Shown piece after piece: positions 13,526 to 26,834 of a DNA stretch of 64,000 nucleotides. Location: contig CM056583.1 in the NCBI GenBank assembly GCA_029721435.1, positions 54,291,620 through 54,355,619 of the forward strand, read 5' to 3'. The stretch's first letter is position 1; the number at the start of each line of letters is the position of its first letter. A model generated the notes under the pieces. It worked only from the letters and a program-made list of their open reading frames with translations, was not told where the DNA came from and searched no databases. The position numbers and the translations under genes are program-made. The DNA comes from Gymnothorax reevesii (Eukaryota > Chordata > Actinopteri > Anguilliformes > Muraenidae).

Positions 13526-13548
13526 TCATACAGCTAGATAACCAAAGA
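13526..13548 (-). ncRNA. mir9-2: mature miR-9-5p
   Basis: This is the 23-nt 5p arm with seed CTTTGGT, identical to the bilaterian miR-9-5p. It is the dominant mature product in other vertebrates. Confidence 0.96.
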
Positions 13549-13560
13549 TAACAACCCACT

Positions 13561-16500
13561 TCCCATCCTTGAACTGTATTCCATGAAAATGTTCCCAGTA
13601 ATATTTTGTTCTGACGCTGTTCTTGAAAAGAAGTTAAACACACATTTGAAACCAATATGCCCCCCTCCCCTAGATTAAAAAAAAAAATAAACAAATAAAT
13701 AAATAAAAATGCGGAATCCACCCTTGATTACAACCGCTGCATGTCGTTCAAAGTTTAGCCCAACTTTCCACTCTTAGTATTAGCATTCCAATCGATGTAA
13801 AATCCCATCCAATGGGTCGCATCGTAATCGCATGAAATATACGAACAACCAGCGACGGTGTGTAATACTATTCGAAATTACGAAAAAAAAAAAGTCATCC
13901 TTGGACAGGCCTGATTTGTATGGAAAATCTGATAATTCACAAAAATATTCCGTTGCCTCTAGAAACACGTTGCCGTACGAACAAAATCCTGCGTAGCCAG
14001 TCAATTGAATATGCCTTTGGGAAAATGTGCGTTCCTGTTCCAGAAACGAACGTGGAGAACAAGAATCGTGTTTCGCCATTGCTTCCGACGGCAAAAAAAA
14101 AAAAAAAAAATCCCAGATTGAACTTAATTGGTCGTAATGATCAGAAGAGCTCGCGATGGGTCTTCAAGTGCAACACCGCAGAGAAAGAGATTGGGAGAGA
14201 GCGAGCGCGTGTGGAAGTGAGGGTGAGAGAGGGAGAGATGCCGTCCTTCCTGCTTGACGCTGCCAACGGTCTGAGAGGAAAAAGGGCCATCACTGACAGA
14301 AGGGGGGGGGGGATGCTTGCCTTTACCAAAATCTGGACCAACCCGACGAGGTCAAAGGTCCCCGACCGCGGGAGTAAATGGTAATGTGATTTCGTGAGGA
14401 GTCTCAAGTGCACGTTCAAATTTAGCTTTACGTTTGAGTGAGGTCCCGAGCGGCATTGCAAAGGCGACTGGAATAATTTCGTGTTCCCTCAACGCTATAA
14501 AACCACAGGAAAGGAAAATTGTCATGTGACCTTTAAACCGTCTTCTTACAGGAAGAACAACGAAATATCAAACGGGGATTCTTTTTTCTCGTATCTCTTC
14601 TTCTTGATCAGGCTACGCATCTCCAGGCCTGGTTTATTGATCATATGAGTCCCAGTAACACAGTGAGTCGGTGTATTACTATAGCCTAGTGGTAGTAGCC
14701 TGTGCTTTGGCATGGTAACGACCTTGTATATCCAGGGGAATTTTCGTTGATATCATGTCCATTTTTTCATATGCCGCGAACAGTATTTTGTTTCTCCACC
14801 AGGAGTGGTGTAATATTAGGTAGGTTTCCATTCTTAAAGTTGCGCTTTAACACTCTATGTCCGGTGCTATTGTTTCAATTAAGAGCACGTAATAGCCATT
14901 CCGTAGTGCGCTTTCTGCTGTGGAATAGGTTACTGTATCTCGCGCGGGAATTGTCTTACACTCGCTCGAAAGAGTATCTCAGGCGGCGTTTGTTAAAAGA
15001 AAAGGACCAATTAAGGAGAGTATACAGTATATCTGCAAACCCATATCATTTGTTCATTGTCGCGGAACTATCGTATCGCTTTACCATTAGCTCATCTGTG
15101 ACACACATCCGAATATTATAACATAGAACACGCTGGAATAAAGAACCTCACCAACCCGATCTGATTGCGTATAGGTTACAGTGTGCTTACACAAAACTCG
15201 TGTTTATGGGTGTAGAAGCTCATTCCAAGTCACTTTAAATTTCGTCTGTGAAAATTTTACTGCTTTAGCTCGCTATCTATTTGAATTTAAAATGGAATGG
15301 GAAAATTGCATCAGAAAAAAATTGTGATTTTGTGCCACATGATGGTCGTATAGCTGTTTTTTTTTTGACGAATCTCTGTAATATTTTCCTGTTCTTTTTT
15401 TTTTCAAACCCCCACTTTGCTCTGCCTCTTTAATCACTTTAAAACTAAGACTCCAGAAGCAATGACAAACTTGTACGAGTATGGTTGAGAACTGTGAATC
15501 CCATCACTTAATTAACGGGTAGGAAGCAACTGATGACAGTTGCGCACATGCGCCATTCATTCAAATCTTTTAACCAGTTGCGTATCCCCTTGGTCACACT
15601 GAGCTACGCTTCGCATTTTATTTAAGTCATCAGTGCCATACGATGATAATCGCCACTTTTGCAACATTCCGTAGGCCTACGTTAAATGATTTTTCTTCCA
15701 GGATTGAAAATATCAGGTTTTGCGCCACAATACGTCTTGGAACGACAAGAAAGATTTTGACTTACTCCTGTGCGAAAAATAGTTTACTTATCACTCGGCA
15801 CATGGTACAAACACGCGCGCGCGCACACACACGCGCGCACGTTTTTTAAAGTCGGTCAATTATTTGCTAAAAAAATATGATGTTTGCATCTTTCCCAGAT
15901 TATTTTCACATGTAAGCATTAGCTAAATACACGGTGCATTCCCAAAATGAAATATCGAACCTTTTGCAATCACTAAGGGTTAATTTTCGTGTATGTCTGC
16001 ATTTGTTTCGAATTGGGAAGTGCTTGGAGGATCTGAGTTTTTCCTCAATGGTTCCTTCAGGGCTAAAATGGGGACAATTCTTCAGTTACACTAATCAAGT
16101 GTAGGCAATAGTTTAACTGGTGCGCTGTAATGATGTCACTGTGGAACAATTAACTATCCCAGCTTTCTTTTGTCGTCTATTGCTTGTTTAATCTCTTGCC
16201 ATATAAAATGGTAGCCTATAGTAGTAGCCTATATAATCTTCATGGACATTTATCCACTAATTTTGAACTCAGCGGCGCCGGCAATGGTGTTTTGCTTCTC
16301 GTCTTACCTTGACAATATTATCTTTCTAAACGTGATAATGATCCACAGTCTCAGGGTCATGGCCGCTGAGTAGGCTAGTTCGGATCTATGGCCCTCCGAG
16401 AACCTGGTTTTCGCTGACAGGAGTTGTTTAGCTAGCGGGTGTCAATAAACAATATACCCTATCTCCGGGTCCTGAGGCTTCAAAAAGTACCGTTTATGAA

Positions 16501-17804
16501 CTCAAGGAAACACTCTTTTACGCGCAAGTAAAACGCGCAGTAGGCTACATTGCAGAAATTTTCTTTGAAAATCTAATAAATTATTTTTGATTGATTCACA
16601 GAAACCAAATTCAGAATAAGAGAAGAAACTAAATGCAATTTATCGTTAATTTAAAAATTCAACTTCCACTCAAGGCACCTTAAGTTCATGGTTTTTTGAT
16701 CAACAAAGCATCCAGTCGCATATTCACTCTTAAATGCTCCGAATGCAATTCCAAGTAAATTCAAGTCCAAGTAAATAAGAATCCACTTACATTTTCAAAA
16801 TTACTGCCATATTCTGCGGCTGGTGGCACATGCTATCCTTATGGAAATCATCCCAGAATAAAGCATTTCGAGTGCGCGTACTTTCAAGCCTTCCTTTCCC
16901 TTCAAAAAAATCCTCCCGTTTCTTGTCGTCCCTTCATTTTAAAACTGCCGCTAATTCGCCGCTCATTACGCTCGGATCGAGAGTCACACTAAGAAGGTAC
17001 ATATTCCAACCACATGATGGTGGGGGAGAGTGAGAAAAACTTTCTCCCAACATATTTGTCTTCAGTGTCAAATGGAAAAGTGAACTGTGGTGCTGGGAGT
17101 GGGCAAGTTTTGGAGGGTTGGCCAAGGCATAGTCCATCCCTTTTTTAGAGAAGGACGTGCTCTGAAATTCAAACAAGTTACCCATGCCTTTAGTTGGCTG
17201 ATATTCACTGACGACCCCATTGTTCATATAGGTTTGGATTATTCCCAGACACTGAAGACAGTTATATGGCCGGTGGTTGACTGCAGAACGATTGACAGAA
17301 GCCTTTACAATTATCAAACCATTGATAGAAATGATCTCCATCCTCACTATTTTTAAATACTATTTCCCCTTTCATTCAGCTTAATGATCTGACATTCAGG
17401 CACTATAATAGCTGGAGTTCGTCAATATAATTATGAAAAAAAACCCATAAACTTTTACAGTAGAGGACTTTATGATGTTTAGCTACACTTGTCATCTACC
17501 ACTCAGCGCACTCTCTCAAGCTTAACTTTTGATACTTCTGTAAGTTGAGTCCACTGCATTTGTTCTGCTGTCTGTTGGAAGTGAATATCCATCATATAAT
17601 GGGAAAATATTGCACTACATATGTGGTCAGTATCTGAATTTTTTAGGCTCATACTGTAAGTGGTCTGTGCATTTATTGACCCTCTTCACATTAAACAAGA
17701 GATGATACTCGTGCACTGTCTGTGCAGCCATTCTCAGCCAAATATCAACAGTTAAAAAAAAAAAACCCCAAAACAAAACAAATGAGAGCCTTTGTAATAT
17801 TCAC
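13561..17804. other. Intergenic DNA, probable mir-9-2 primary transcript region
   Basis: This lies upstream of mir-9-2 on its strand, so the primary transcript must run through at least part of it. No promoter could be placed. A GA-rich stretch (14170-14245) and an alternating CG/CA stretch (15813-15840) are present. Several frames of 100-150 codons lack recognisable domains and are treated as chance. Confidence 0.45.
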
Positions 17805-19012
17805 CAGTTGGCCACATCAGTGAAACCACCCACCCAATATTTTGCACATCCCCCTCCCACCAACCAGCTCTAACTCATCAGGGCATGTACTCTGCAAGCC
17901 CTCTGAAGGTGTCCTGTGGTATCTGGCTCGAAGGCATTGGTGACAGATCCTTTGAGTCATGTAAATTGGAAAATGGGACCTCCATCAATCAGATGCGTTG
18001 TTTCACCTCATCTTACAGATACTTGATCAGATTGAGATCTGAAGAATTCAAAGGCCAAGTCAATACCTTGAACTCTTTGTCATGATCCTCAAACCCTTTC
18101 TCGAGAATTCTGGCCGTGTGGCAGGACGCATTATCATGCAGAAAAAGGCCACTGCCATCAGGAAATACCACTGCCGTGAAATAGTGCACTTGATCCACCA
18201 CAATGTTAAGGTTGGTGATGCATGTCGAAGTAACACCTGCTTGAATGGCAGGACCCAAGATGTACCAGCAGAACACTGCCAAAAGCCCCTGCTGGATTTC
18301 CTTCTCCCCATAGTGCATCTTGGTGCCATGTCTTCCACGGGTAAGGAACACATACACACCCAACCATTCACACGGTGTAAAAGAAAACATGATTCATCAG
18401 ACCAGGTCACTGTCTTCCGTATGGTCCAGTTCTGATTCTCAAGTGCCCATTGTAGCCCTTTTTGCCACTGGACAGGGGTGAACATGGCACTGTGACTGCA
18501 TGGTCTGTGGCTATGTGGCCCCGTATGAAGCAAGCTGCAGTGCAATGTGTGTTCTGACACCTTTCTGTCATAGTCAGCATTAACATTAAGAGCAATTTGT
18601 GCTACAGCGGCTCTTCTGTGGGATTGGTCCAGACGCGCTAGCCTTCGCTCTCAACATGCATCAGAGAGCCTTGGATACTCATGACCATGTTGCTAGTTCA
18701 CCTGTTTTCCTTCCTTGGACCACTTATGATCGGTAAAAACCGTTGCACATAACGAAAATCCCAAAAGACATCCCATTTTGGAGATCCTTTAACTTAGTCA
18801 TCTCACCAATTCAGTTTGGCCCTTGACAAGGTTACTCAGATCCTTATGCTTACCCATATTTCATGCCACTTACTCATCAGCTTCAATAACAGATTGTCCA
18901 CTTGCCGCCTAATATATCTCACCTCATGGCAGGTAAGCCAACCATTGTAGCGAGATAATCAATCTTATTTACTTAATCTGTCAGTGGTATTAATGTTTTG
19001 GCTGATCAGTGT
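17805..19012 (-). mobile_element. Decayed Tc1-type transposon with frameshifted transposase
   Basis: On the minus strand, frames at 18595-18013 carry pieces of a Tc1 transposase in shifting phase: TWSDESCFLLHRVNGW (first catalytic Asp), LHDNASCHTARIL (second Asp) and NSSDLNLIKYL, where the family has a glutamate in the third site (PIEHLW type) and this copy has lysine. The right end reads TTTTGGCTGATCAGTG (reverse complement CACTGATCAGCC, a common fish Tc1 terminus) and the left end near 17805 is a degraded partner (GGCCACATCAGTG). Frameshifts and the lost acidic residue make it inactive. Confidence 0.88.
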
Positions 19013-20612
19013 GCGCGTGTGTGTGGGGCATATAACGCCTGTACGTTTAAACAGACATGACTGCATTGCACGTCACTTTTCTGTTAGATCACACTGCTTT
19101 ATTTTTATCTTCCAACTCATTGGTCCTTCATAATATACATACTATGAGATCGTTGAATTTGTCTCCAAATTTTTACAGGAAATTCAGAGTAGCCTATCAA
19201 CGTTCGAAGTGATGGTTTTTTCGAGTCTATATTCTGATTTCTAGCGTAGGTTTATCCGTCTGCCTTAAGCGATTCACGCCGTGGTTTAACAACGAGGTCA
19301 CGTTCAATGACATAGTCTGGTGTATTCGCTACGCGCAGCCATATTTAAATGCATTACGGAAATTAGCACATCTAAATATGCAAATCCTACTGGCACATTC
19401 TTTCTTCCAGGGGGACGAACTGTTTTTCTCCTGATTTTTTTTTTTTTAATTTCTCCGTGAATTCAAAAGCTTCCATTGACTTAATTTCTGTTTGTTCCCC
19501 AGTCTTTAAGCGTGCGTGCTGCATGTTATGAGAATCCGGAGACGTGTTGTAAAGACGCGGAGAGTTCAAGATGGATATCGTCAGTGTGTAATGAGACAGC
19601 TGTCTTCCTCACCGTCGCGATGCAGTTGCTTCCAGCCACTGTACTGTAAATATTGATTCTTAAGTAAGGTATAGATTCGCATTTCCTTTAATATTTTATT
19701 CTTATATTTATTTTATTATTTTTCTATTTATTTTACTGTAATTTAAATGATGTTTGATTCCAGGCTATGTATTTTGTGAATGAAAACTCCCCTCTTTCTC
19801 GAGAGAAAGAAAATCGCAATTACTTGAATTTTTAATCGACAAAGCTGTAACCATCTTCTGCTCAATTACGACGAATCAAGAGTACTCTACTTTCTTTTGT
19901 GTTGTCTTATTTAGCAGGGTATTGCAGGCACCGCGCTCATTAGGTTTTTGTTTCTGGAAGTTTTTGATGAGAACCTGTAATTGACTTGAAAATAATGTCA
20001 GCGAGACGTACACAATGCTATTGTGATACATTGCCTAAAGTGTGTGGACACTTTACTGAAGCCTTGGTGACATAGAAAACTGACATTTAAATCCCTAATT
20101 TCTGACATTTTAATAGACTTTTGAATTTATTTGTCAGATAGGACAGACTTTTAGCTTTCATTTGAGTGTACTTTCAATGTTATCCCCCCACCCTTCCCCC
20201 TCCTCGCCACTCCAATTCGTTTCAATGGAGCTTCATTAAGGGAATGGGTGAAGGGGTATAGAAAGTGCTACAAAATCGTCATGGTAAAACAGATTTGAAC
20301 TGCAATACCCTTCAATGGAAACTGACTGTGACTTGATGATAATGATGATAATTATTTTTATTATTATTATTATTATTTATTACCACTGCTACGAATGGTA
20401 GAACAACGGCGACCACTAGCTAAAAAGACTATAACGTTTGACGAACATGCTTTTATATTTATAATGGACAGTGGAAAAATTTACGCTGACACACACAATG
20501 CTAAAAAATAAAATCGAATAATTCTGGAGCCTTCAGTTTGCATGATTGGTAACGCTTTACCAGCAATAATAGCCCAATAAAGTAACCCCCTTCACACACA
20601 CACACGCACACA

Positions 20613-20659
<47 letters not shown>

Positions 20660-21028
20660 AAAAACAACAAATTCCATGCTTCGGTTAGGCAGGCTTATAG
20701 GCTTATCCCTTCCAATGATTTTGAATGGGCTACCTAGTGGGCTGCTGGTGTGATTAAAAAAATAATTTGTCAATGATTGACCGCATTCGGCCAGATCGGG
20801 CCGCTTTCACCGTCGTCGTCAATTTAGTCCACGAAACCCTTTTTTCTTTTTTTCTTCTTCTTTTCGAAAAATCTTGTCGACGTAAGAAATTACACAGGAA
20901 TAATTGGTTTCTTGTTTACCATAAATAGGAATGACATATAGGCCTACGCGTAATCTCACCAACTCTCCTCCGCTTTGTTTGTAAGTTTTCTGGTAGGCCT
21001 GTAGAATCTTCGCAATTTCTGTCTGTTC
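19013..21028. other. Intergenic DNA with CT microsatellite
   Basis: No supported gene. A CT repeat of about 20 units lies at 20614-20653, preceded by CA units. An ATT-rich tract lies at 20350-20380. The stretch 19290-19385 (with ATTTAAATGCATT) looks like a possible conserved non-coding element, unproven. Confidence 0.5.
20614..20653. repeat. (CT)n microsatellite
   Basis: Uninterrupted CT dinucleotides, about 20 units. Confidence 0.97.
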
Positions 21029-21139
21029 GCACAGCAAACATCCCAGTGTTAACTGAACTCCAGTGGAGTTTATATGAGAACAAGTGGTCTCATATAAACT
21101 CTACTGGAGTTCAATTAACACTGGGATATTTGCTGTGCG
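21029..21139. mobile_element. Foldback hairpin element, 111 bp
   Basis: Arms of about 53 bp, from CGCACAGCAAACATCCCAG to the reverse complement ending CTGGGATATTTGCTGTGCG, pair across a loop of about 6 nt (AAGTGG) with only a handful of mismatches. No coding capacity. It looks like a very short MITE or a hairpin derived from one. Confidence 0.85.
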
Positions 21140-22989
21140 GTCTCATGTTGAGTAAAAGAAGACTGAGCCATGATTGGCCTTTGTAGTCCTACAATCTTCT
21201 TGCGCTTACAATTTAAATCAAACGCAGCGCCCCTCATTCGAATGTTTGCCTTCCAATACTCTCAAACAGCAACCGACTGGGATGATTGATATGGCGATGG
21301 ACATGAAATTTTTGAAGGCTATGGGTATAGTTTATGTGTTTTTTTTTTTCACTCCCATGCTCAAACATAAAAGAACTCTCCTGCCAGAGCGCCATTAAGC
21401 CACGTTCAGAATGTTTTAAAGACAATTTAACTTTCCACCCAAGATTTATCTTCTTTTAGATGTACCCTGTGTAATGTGTTCCAAACGTACCTTAATATAA
21501 TTAAAAGTATGAACATTGTCTTGTGCGCTTCAGAAATGAATATCATTGGTGTGCGATGGCTCTGAAGTTATTTATAGATGCATATCTGGCGGACTCATTT
21601 TTAATTCAATTTGTTACAACGCCCTTTTTGTTTGCAATGATTACAGCCCGAATTTCAATGCGATTATTATGATTTTTTAAATATGTGATTATACGAATTA
21701 TACGAAGAGGTGAATAAATTATTAAACATTAGCATCCTGCTTTTACGCAGCTCCCCCTTTGGCCTATGAATTTATTTCGCCAAAGATGCGAGATGTTGTG
21801 AGATTAGGTAAGTCGACTCATAGACAGAAAGACAGAACACCAACAGTGCCAAAGTATGGATATCTATTATATGCGATTTGTTTGCGGTAGCCTAATTGGT
21901 AAGCCTGTTGGCCTACACACTAATCACTGCGAATGACTTTCGGTCTTGAATTATTGAAATAGCCCCCCTGTCTTCAGATACAAAATGTAACTTGAGAAAA
22001 ATTAAAACGCAAATGGTTTTTCATTTATTGAAGTATATTTTCAATCAAGCCAAAAGGCAATGTCCGATTAAAACAGCATCGTTGCTCGGTTTACGAACAG
22101 AATGTTTGTGAGCAGGAAAGAATTTAGAAGATGTAGACTTTCTAAAAAATTGCTTTGTGATTCCGTCGGATCACTAAATTGAGCCCATATATCGTGGGTT
22201 TTCTGGATTATTTCGATAATTGATATTTGAATAATTGGAACACCAATAATTAGACTGATTATAGCATATAGGCAACTTCCGATATTTGATGAGATTTCCA
22301 AGTAGAGGATTGACAGAGTAGAGGAAGTCCCGGAAAAGCTTATGTAGCGTGACTGCGACACCCAGTGGTAGCCTAAATCGCGAATCTAGGTATCTTACTT
22401 CCAACGGCTTCATTTCAGGAAAACAATTTATTTAAATTCCGTAAAATTATTCCACTCGTTTGCTTAAAATGCGGTCTGAATTTTTTGTCTTCAGCTGACA
22501 AAACGATTGCTTCTGTTTTAAAACATATTTGTCCGGTAATATCTTCGGAAGTAGGCCTATAAGAGCCTATATTTGAAGGAATGGGCAGCATTTTTGATCA
22601 TCGATTGGGTGCTGCAATAAAAGCTTAATTTATTGCGAATAACACATATAGGCCACACATTTACTTGCATCTGAATACTATTTAAAAGCAAGTTTGGAAA
22701 TGAATTTTGGCAACTCCACAACTTGTTCATTCCTGATAAGTGTGCGACTTCAGAGCTGTTGTTAATTGCTAATAGCAATTAATCATTTAGAATTTCTTCG
22801 GATGTACGAGGCATTGCCGCAGATGGTCATTTGGATAAGTATAGCCACATTAAGGCATCCGGTACTTCCATTACAATGTGCCTTCCGGTGAATCTGAGAA
22901 AGTAAGTGACATCAGAACTTAGAGTTATGTGATGAATTGCCTGTTTATTTGAAGTTACACGGTTGCTTAGTTGCAGTAGGCAGCTGCCC

Positions 22990-23015
22990 ATATATATATA
23001 TATATATATATATAT
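22990..23015. repeat. (TA)n microsatellite
   Basis: Alternating TA dinucleotides, about 13 units. Confidence 0.95.
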
Positions 23016-24027
23016 CTTTTTTTTTCTTTTCTAATTCGTGAATTCGTGTTCGTTAAAAAACCGAGACGAATAAACTCAATAAATAAATATATACTGTCCT
23101 TATCAGCACACTTTTTATGGGGGGGGCGTTCAATTGTGTAGCCTAAACTACGCTGGTTTTTTCATAAAAATAGTCACTATTACAGCGAAAAGTAAAAGCC
23201 TAATTATGGAGGATATAATCCTGATTCTGTCATTGATTTTAACCGACGATAAACTTAAGCTTTGTTTTTCATAATAAGTAAAACCTCATCTCAGCTTTAT
23301 TATTCTTTGGCAGTTTGCATGTCTTCACACTTTTTGACGAAGATGCATATTAGGTCGCTATAAAATGTCGACGTGCATGTAAGCCTATTTGATTTGTCAT
23401 TTTATTTCATGTAATTGAATTGATTTGGAATGGTGAATTGTGATGGGATACGTGACATCAAGTATAATTGGAGTGAGAAATCTTTAGAAAGCCAGCTTTT
23501 TTGCCACGAGGTGACCTGCATCGGAGGTTTTGCGGCGAACATAAAATATAAGGTATTGGGAGTCGTCGACTGATTTTGGAGAGTTTCGACAACTGACAGT
23601 TTTAAACATTGGCTATAATTTTTTTTTATCCTGTCTATAATTCTGACTTTGACACCCCTATTGTATCGTAAAAAATCTTCATATGTTATTCTAATAAAGA
23701 AAGCTTCCATGAATGTTGGCCAATGACTGAGTACAAAATGGAATTTTGGCGATATTTTGCCCTTTGATTGACGTTTTTATATTTGTATCTTACGGTTTTT
23801 TTCGACGACATTTCTCATTGAAATGAGAGATATACATATTTACAGTAATATGCAAAAATAATTAAATGGATGTATTTAATTTGCCTCGACTGAACAGCTT
23901 TTGAATTTCACATGAGAATATTCCCATATTGGACATATGAGGCTCTGATCTTTCTTAAAAACATAATAAATCAAAATAAAATAAACATATGTCCTGTGAC
24001 ACAAAAACATATATTACAAGTGATTAT

Positions 24028-24029
24028 AC

Positions 24030-24072
<43 letters not shown>
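24028..24072. repeat. Compound (TA)n(TG)n microsatellite
   Basis: About 9 TA units run directly into about 14 TG units, giving potential for alternative DNA structure. Confidence 0.95.
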
Positions 24073-24834
24073 GAAAAACACTGTACTTTTTGAAGTAATG
24101 TAAAAAAATAAAAAATTGTCAATGTTATTTGTGTCACCCATAACGTAAGAAAATATGATACATTTTTTTTTTTTTTGCATGCTGGGTGTTAAAAAAAGGA
24201 TATTTCAATACACATCACTTTTAAAAAATTGAATTGTTGCATAAATAAATTTTATTTAGTCAAATCTGCACAAAAATGTATTTATTAATTGAACGGCTAG
24301 AAATAGGAGGCCTTTTCAGGTGCCAATTCTTTGCCAGCTGCTCACAGCATAGTTTTGCATTATAAAGTAGAAAAGAAGTAAAAATAAGTGGCTTCTCATA
24401 ATTTTAGTCAAAATGACTGTTAGGGATGCCAGTGTCCAGACCATTAGTAAGTCGAGGTTAAAGGGTTAAAATAATTTTATTTCTACAGATAACACTGGTG
24501 ATAATAATAATAATAAGAATAATAATAATATTTCTGTATATTTAATACATATTTCCTGAATGTGTTTGCTGCTTGGTTTGAATCAAGTCAAGATCTTTGA
24601 GAAGGCTATGTACCCAACCCTCCAGAATGTTTATGGAGAGAATATTCAGTGTTACCACCGCCATCATCATCATCAATAACAAATACTTAGTGATAATAAT
24701 TGTTACAAGGAAGGAGGAGTTGGAGGAGAAGAGGAGGAAGAAGACACTGATGATGATGATGATGATGATGAAAAGGAAAGCATTTAATGTGAAATGGTTT
24801 TCCGTACACTCAACACATTTCCTAGAGAAGAATA

Positions 24835-25192
24835 CACTACAGACCAAAAGTTTGGAACCAGCCTCAGATTTTTAATTCTGCACCAAGTGCAATGTGACCC
24901 CTTGTTTTTTCGGGAAGGTATTTATACAGCATGCCTTGTTACATAAAGTTTTTCACGTCCTAGTGACATAAAATCATGTAACAGAAGAAGCATTGGAGCT
25001 CAATTATAAAACATTGTGGTCAGTGATAAATTAGTCAAGACAGCATGTGGTCTGAGGTCTGGAATTCACCAAAAACCCATTGGCTTCCTATATTTTACAC
25101 ACTGAAGTCATTTCATGTGCAAAAAATTAGGAAATAACAGTTGAAGTGATTTTTTTGATCTGAGGGTGGCCTCAAACTTTTGGCCTGTTCTG
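24835..25192. mobile_element. Tc1-type MITE, 358 bp
   Basis: The ends are CACTACAGACCAAAAGTTTGG on the left and its imperfect reverse complement CAAACTTTTGGCCTGTTCTG on the right. Both are flanked by TA (24833-24834 and 25193-25194), the target of Tc1/mariner elements. The internal sequence shows no transposase, so this is a deletion derivative. Confidence 0.85.
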
Positions 25193-26764
25193 TATGTTTC
25201 TAAGACAATTAGAATTTTAAAAATTTCATCTGTGACTCAAGAGCATTGATAAACAAAAGAGCAGAATGGCCAGTTAAAAAAAGTTTTTAAAAAAATGGCC
25301 TCAAGTTTGTGGAAATAGTCTTGTCAAGTGAGACAAAGATTGACTTCAGAGTGATGGTTAGAGCAACATGTTGTTCAAAAGTAAATTTCCCACGTCCAAA
25401 TCACCTCTATCACACCATTTCTCTGTGGTTGGTCTGGGGATGTCGCTGCATCTGTTATTGTCTTCCAGAAAATGCCCCAATAAAATGATATCACTTTTCT
25501 TCTTTGTAAAACGATGATCCAAGACATGCTCTGCCTTCTCGCCAAGGTACTTATCAGCTGGTTTTGGGAAGCCTATTGGTAGTTTTACAGAATGTGAAGG
25601 TAATCAAGCTTCTGACCTTTCCTATTATTCATTTGCCTCTTAATGGCTTTCTTTAGTGTTACTGGGACAACTCAAGTCCCTTGGGTCAAAATGCCAATAT
25701 AGACATTTAAGTCAATCAAACGTGAGAAATCAAAATCAAATACTGCAAAGCTGGTTCATACCTGTTCAAAGGAAGCAATCCAACTGACTATTGACAAAAG
25801 CCCGTAATGAAAACTGTCCGAAGAGAAGGTACCCTGAAGTGGAGGGGCTTTAACTGCTGTAGCAAAGCGTATTAGGCCGACATTAATACCACGCCATCAA
25901 GATTGTAGTTGTTTTTTGCGACCTCTAGTGGTCACAGTTAGTAGTTACTTAATCAGGAAAATTCTGACTTGACATGATTTGAGATTTGTCAATCGTAAAA
26001 ATGTTGCGTCGAGTAGCCTTCAACATTTGGGGAATAACACAAGCCCTGACCATGAAAATGAGCACTTTTTTGTGATCAGATGATTGACTTGAATTAAGGA
26101 GCCAGTTTTAATAATGAACATGAGTCAAAGGTCAAGGCTAATGTCAAGGTCAACTTGACCTTAAAAGCTAGCGATAATTTGCCCGAGACCCCGCCTGAGA
26201 AAAGAAATGACATTAAATGTAAAATAAAAGGTAATCTAAATAGTCAAAAGCCTATAATGCAAGCAAGCATATATAGTACACAGTAGCCTAAGCCAAGTGG
26301 AAATGGGCATTGCAGAACCAAATCGAAAGGAGTCATGTGGGTCTAAATTCAATGTAGGCCTACATCTCGCCCAGAAGCACTAATTTCCATCTTAGGTTAT
26401 TTATCCATAAGGAGTGTCAATTAACATTTTTATTGACTGTGAATTAGGCTCCACTCAGGGCCTGTGCGGATCCCCGAATAGCTCCATTCTGGTGAGTCCA
26501 AATTCTATTTTTGAGTAAGCCTAAAACTTCAAAATTACGAAGTGTACTGAGACTTTGTGTTGCTTGAAATTAATTTTCTCTCGGACATTTGCACAGGCCA
26601 CATAGGCCTAATATACGGTGGTGTAGTGGAGAGTATACGCAGGTTACCATAGTAACAGACCACCGACCTATCAGCGAAAAAGCCATTGGAATACATAGGG
26701 ATTGAATATGAGAAAATATATCTATTATTTCCTTTGTGATCTAGCCATCTACCTATCTATTACT
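25193..26764. other. Intergenic DNA, nothing coding
   Basis: No supported gene. At 26108-26160 a short stretch with AAAGGTCAAGG and GTCAAGGTCAA resembles the repeat families at 44000-45250 and 58874-60237. Confidence 0.5.
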
Positions 26765-26834
26765 AAAGGAATAAGCCCCAAGAAGCAGTGGGTTACAGTG
26801 ATTTTATAACGGCGGAGGGGCGTTCTAAGGCACT
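26765..26834. mobile_element. Single arm of the 1519-1667 foldback MITE family
   Basis: AAAGGAATAAGCCCC...AGCAGTGGGTTAC...GGCGGAGGGGCGTTCTAAGGCACT is matched along its length by the left arm at 1519-1586. No right arm follows, so the copy is truncated. Confidence 0.85.

Larger units (their letters stand above)
13474..13560 (-). ncRNA. mir9-2: mir-9-2 microRNA precursor
   Basis: Read on the minus strand, this is a classic mir-9 hairpin. The 5p arm at 13548-13526 begins TCTTTGGTTATCTAGC and matches all 23 nt of miR-9-5p. The 3p arm at 13511-13490 begins ATAAAGCTAGATAACC and matches miR-9-3p. The loop between them reads GTGTGTTGGTCGTC and differs at about two positions from the human mir-9-2 loop as I recall it; the lower stem GTTGTTA / TAAAAAC also fits. 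miR-9 controls neural progenitor proliferation and neuronal differentiation. It lies about 18.9 kb beyond the mef2c stop codon on the same strand, the mammalian arrangement in which mir-9-2 sits in LINC00461 next to MEF2C. The host transcript cannot be delimited here. Confidence 0.97.
21140..24834. other. Intergenic AT-rich DNA with microsatellites
   Basis: No supported gene. It holds a (TA)n tract at 22990-23015, a compound (TA)n(TG)n tract at 24028-24072 and ATC/GAT repeats at 24662-24676 and 24748-24770. Frames on both strands are low-complexity or unrecognised. Confidence 0.5.

Noticed and set aside
13920..14384. 154-codon plus-strand frame next to mir-9-2
   Set aside because: It contains a poly-Lys run from a poly-A tract and Arg/Glu runs from GA repeats and lies opposite to the mir-9-2 strand; no domain.
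12205..19360. AATGCATTTAAAT near 12213 and ATTTAAATGCATT near 19344 as a paired POU-type element
   Set aside because: Short AT-rich motifs 7 kb apart are expected by chance in such DNA; no supporting context.
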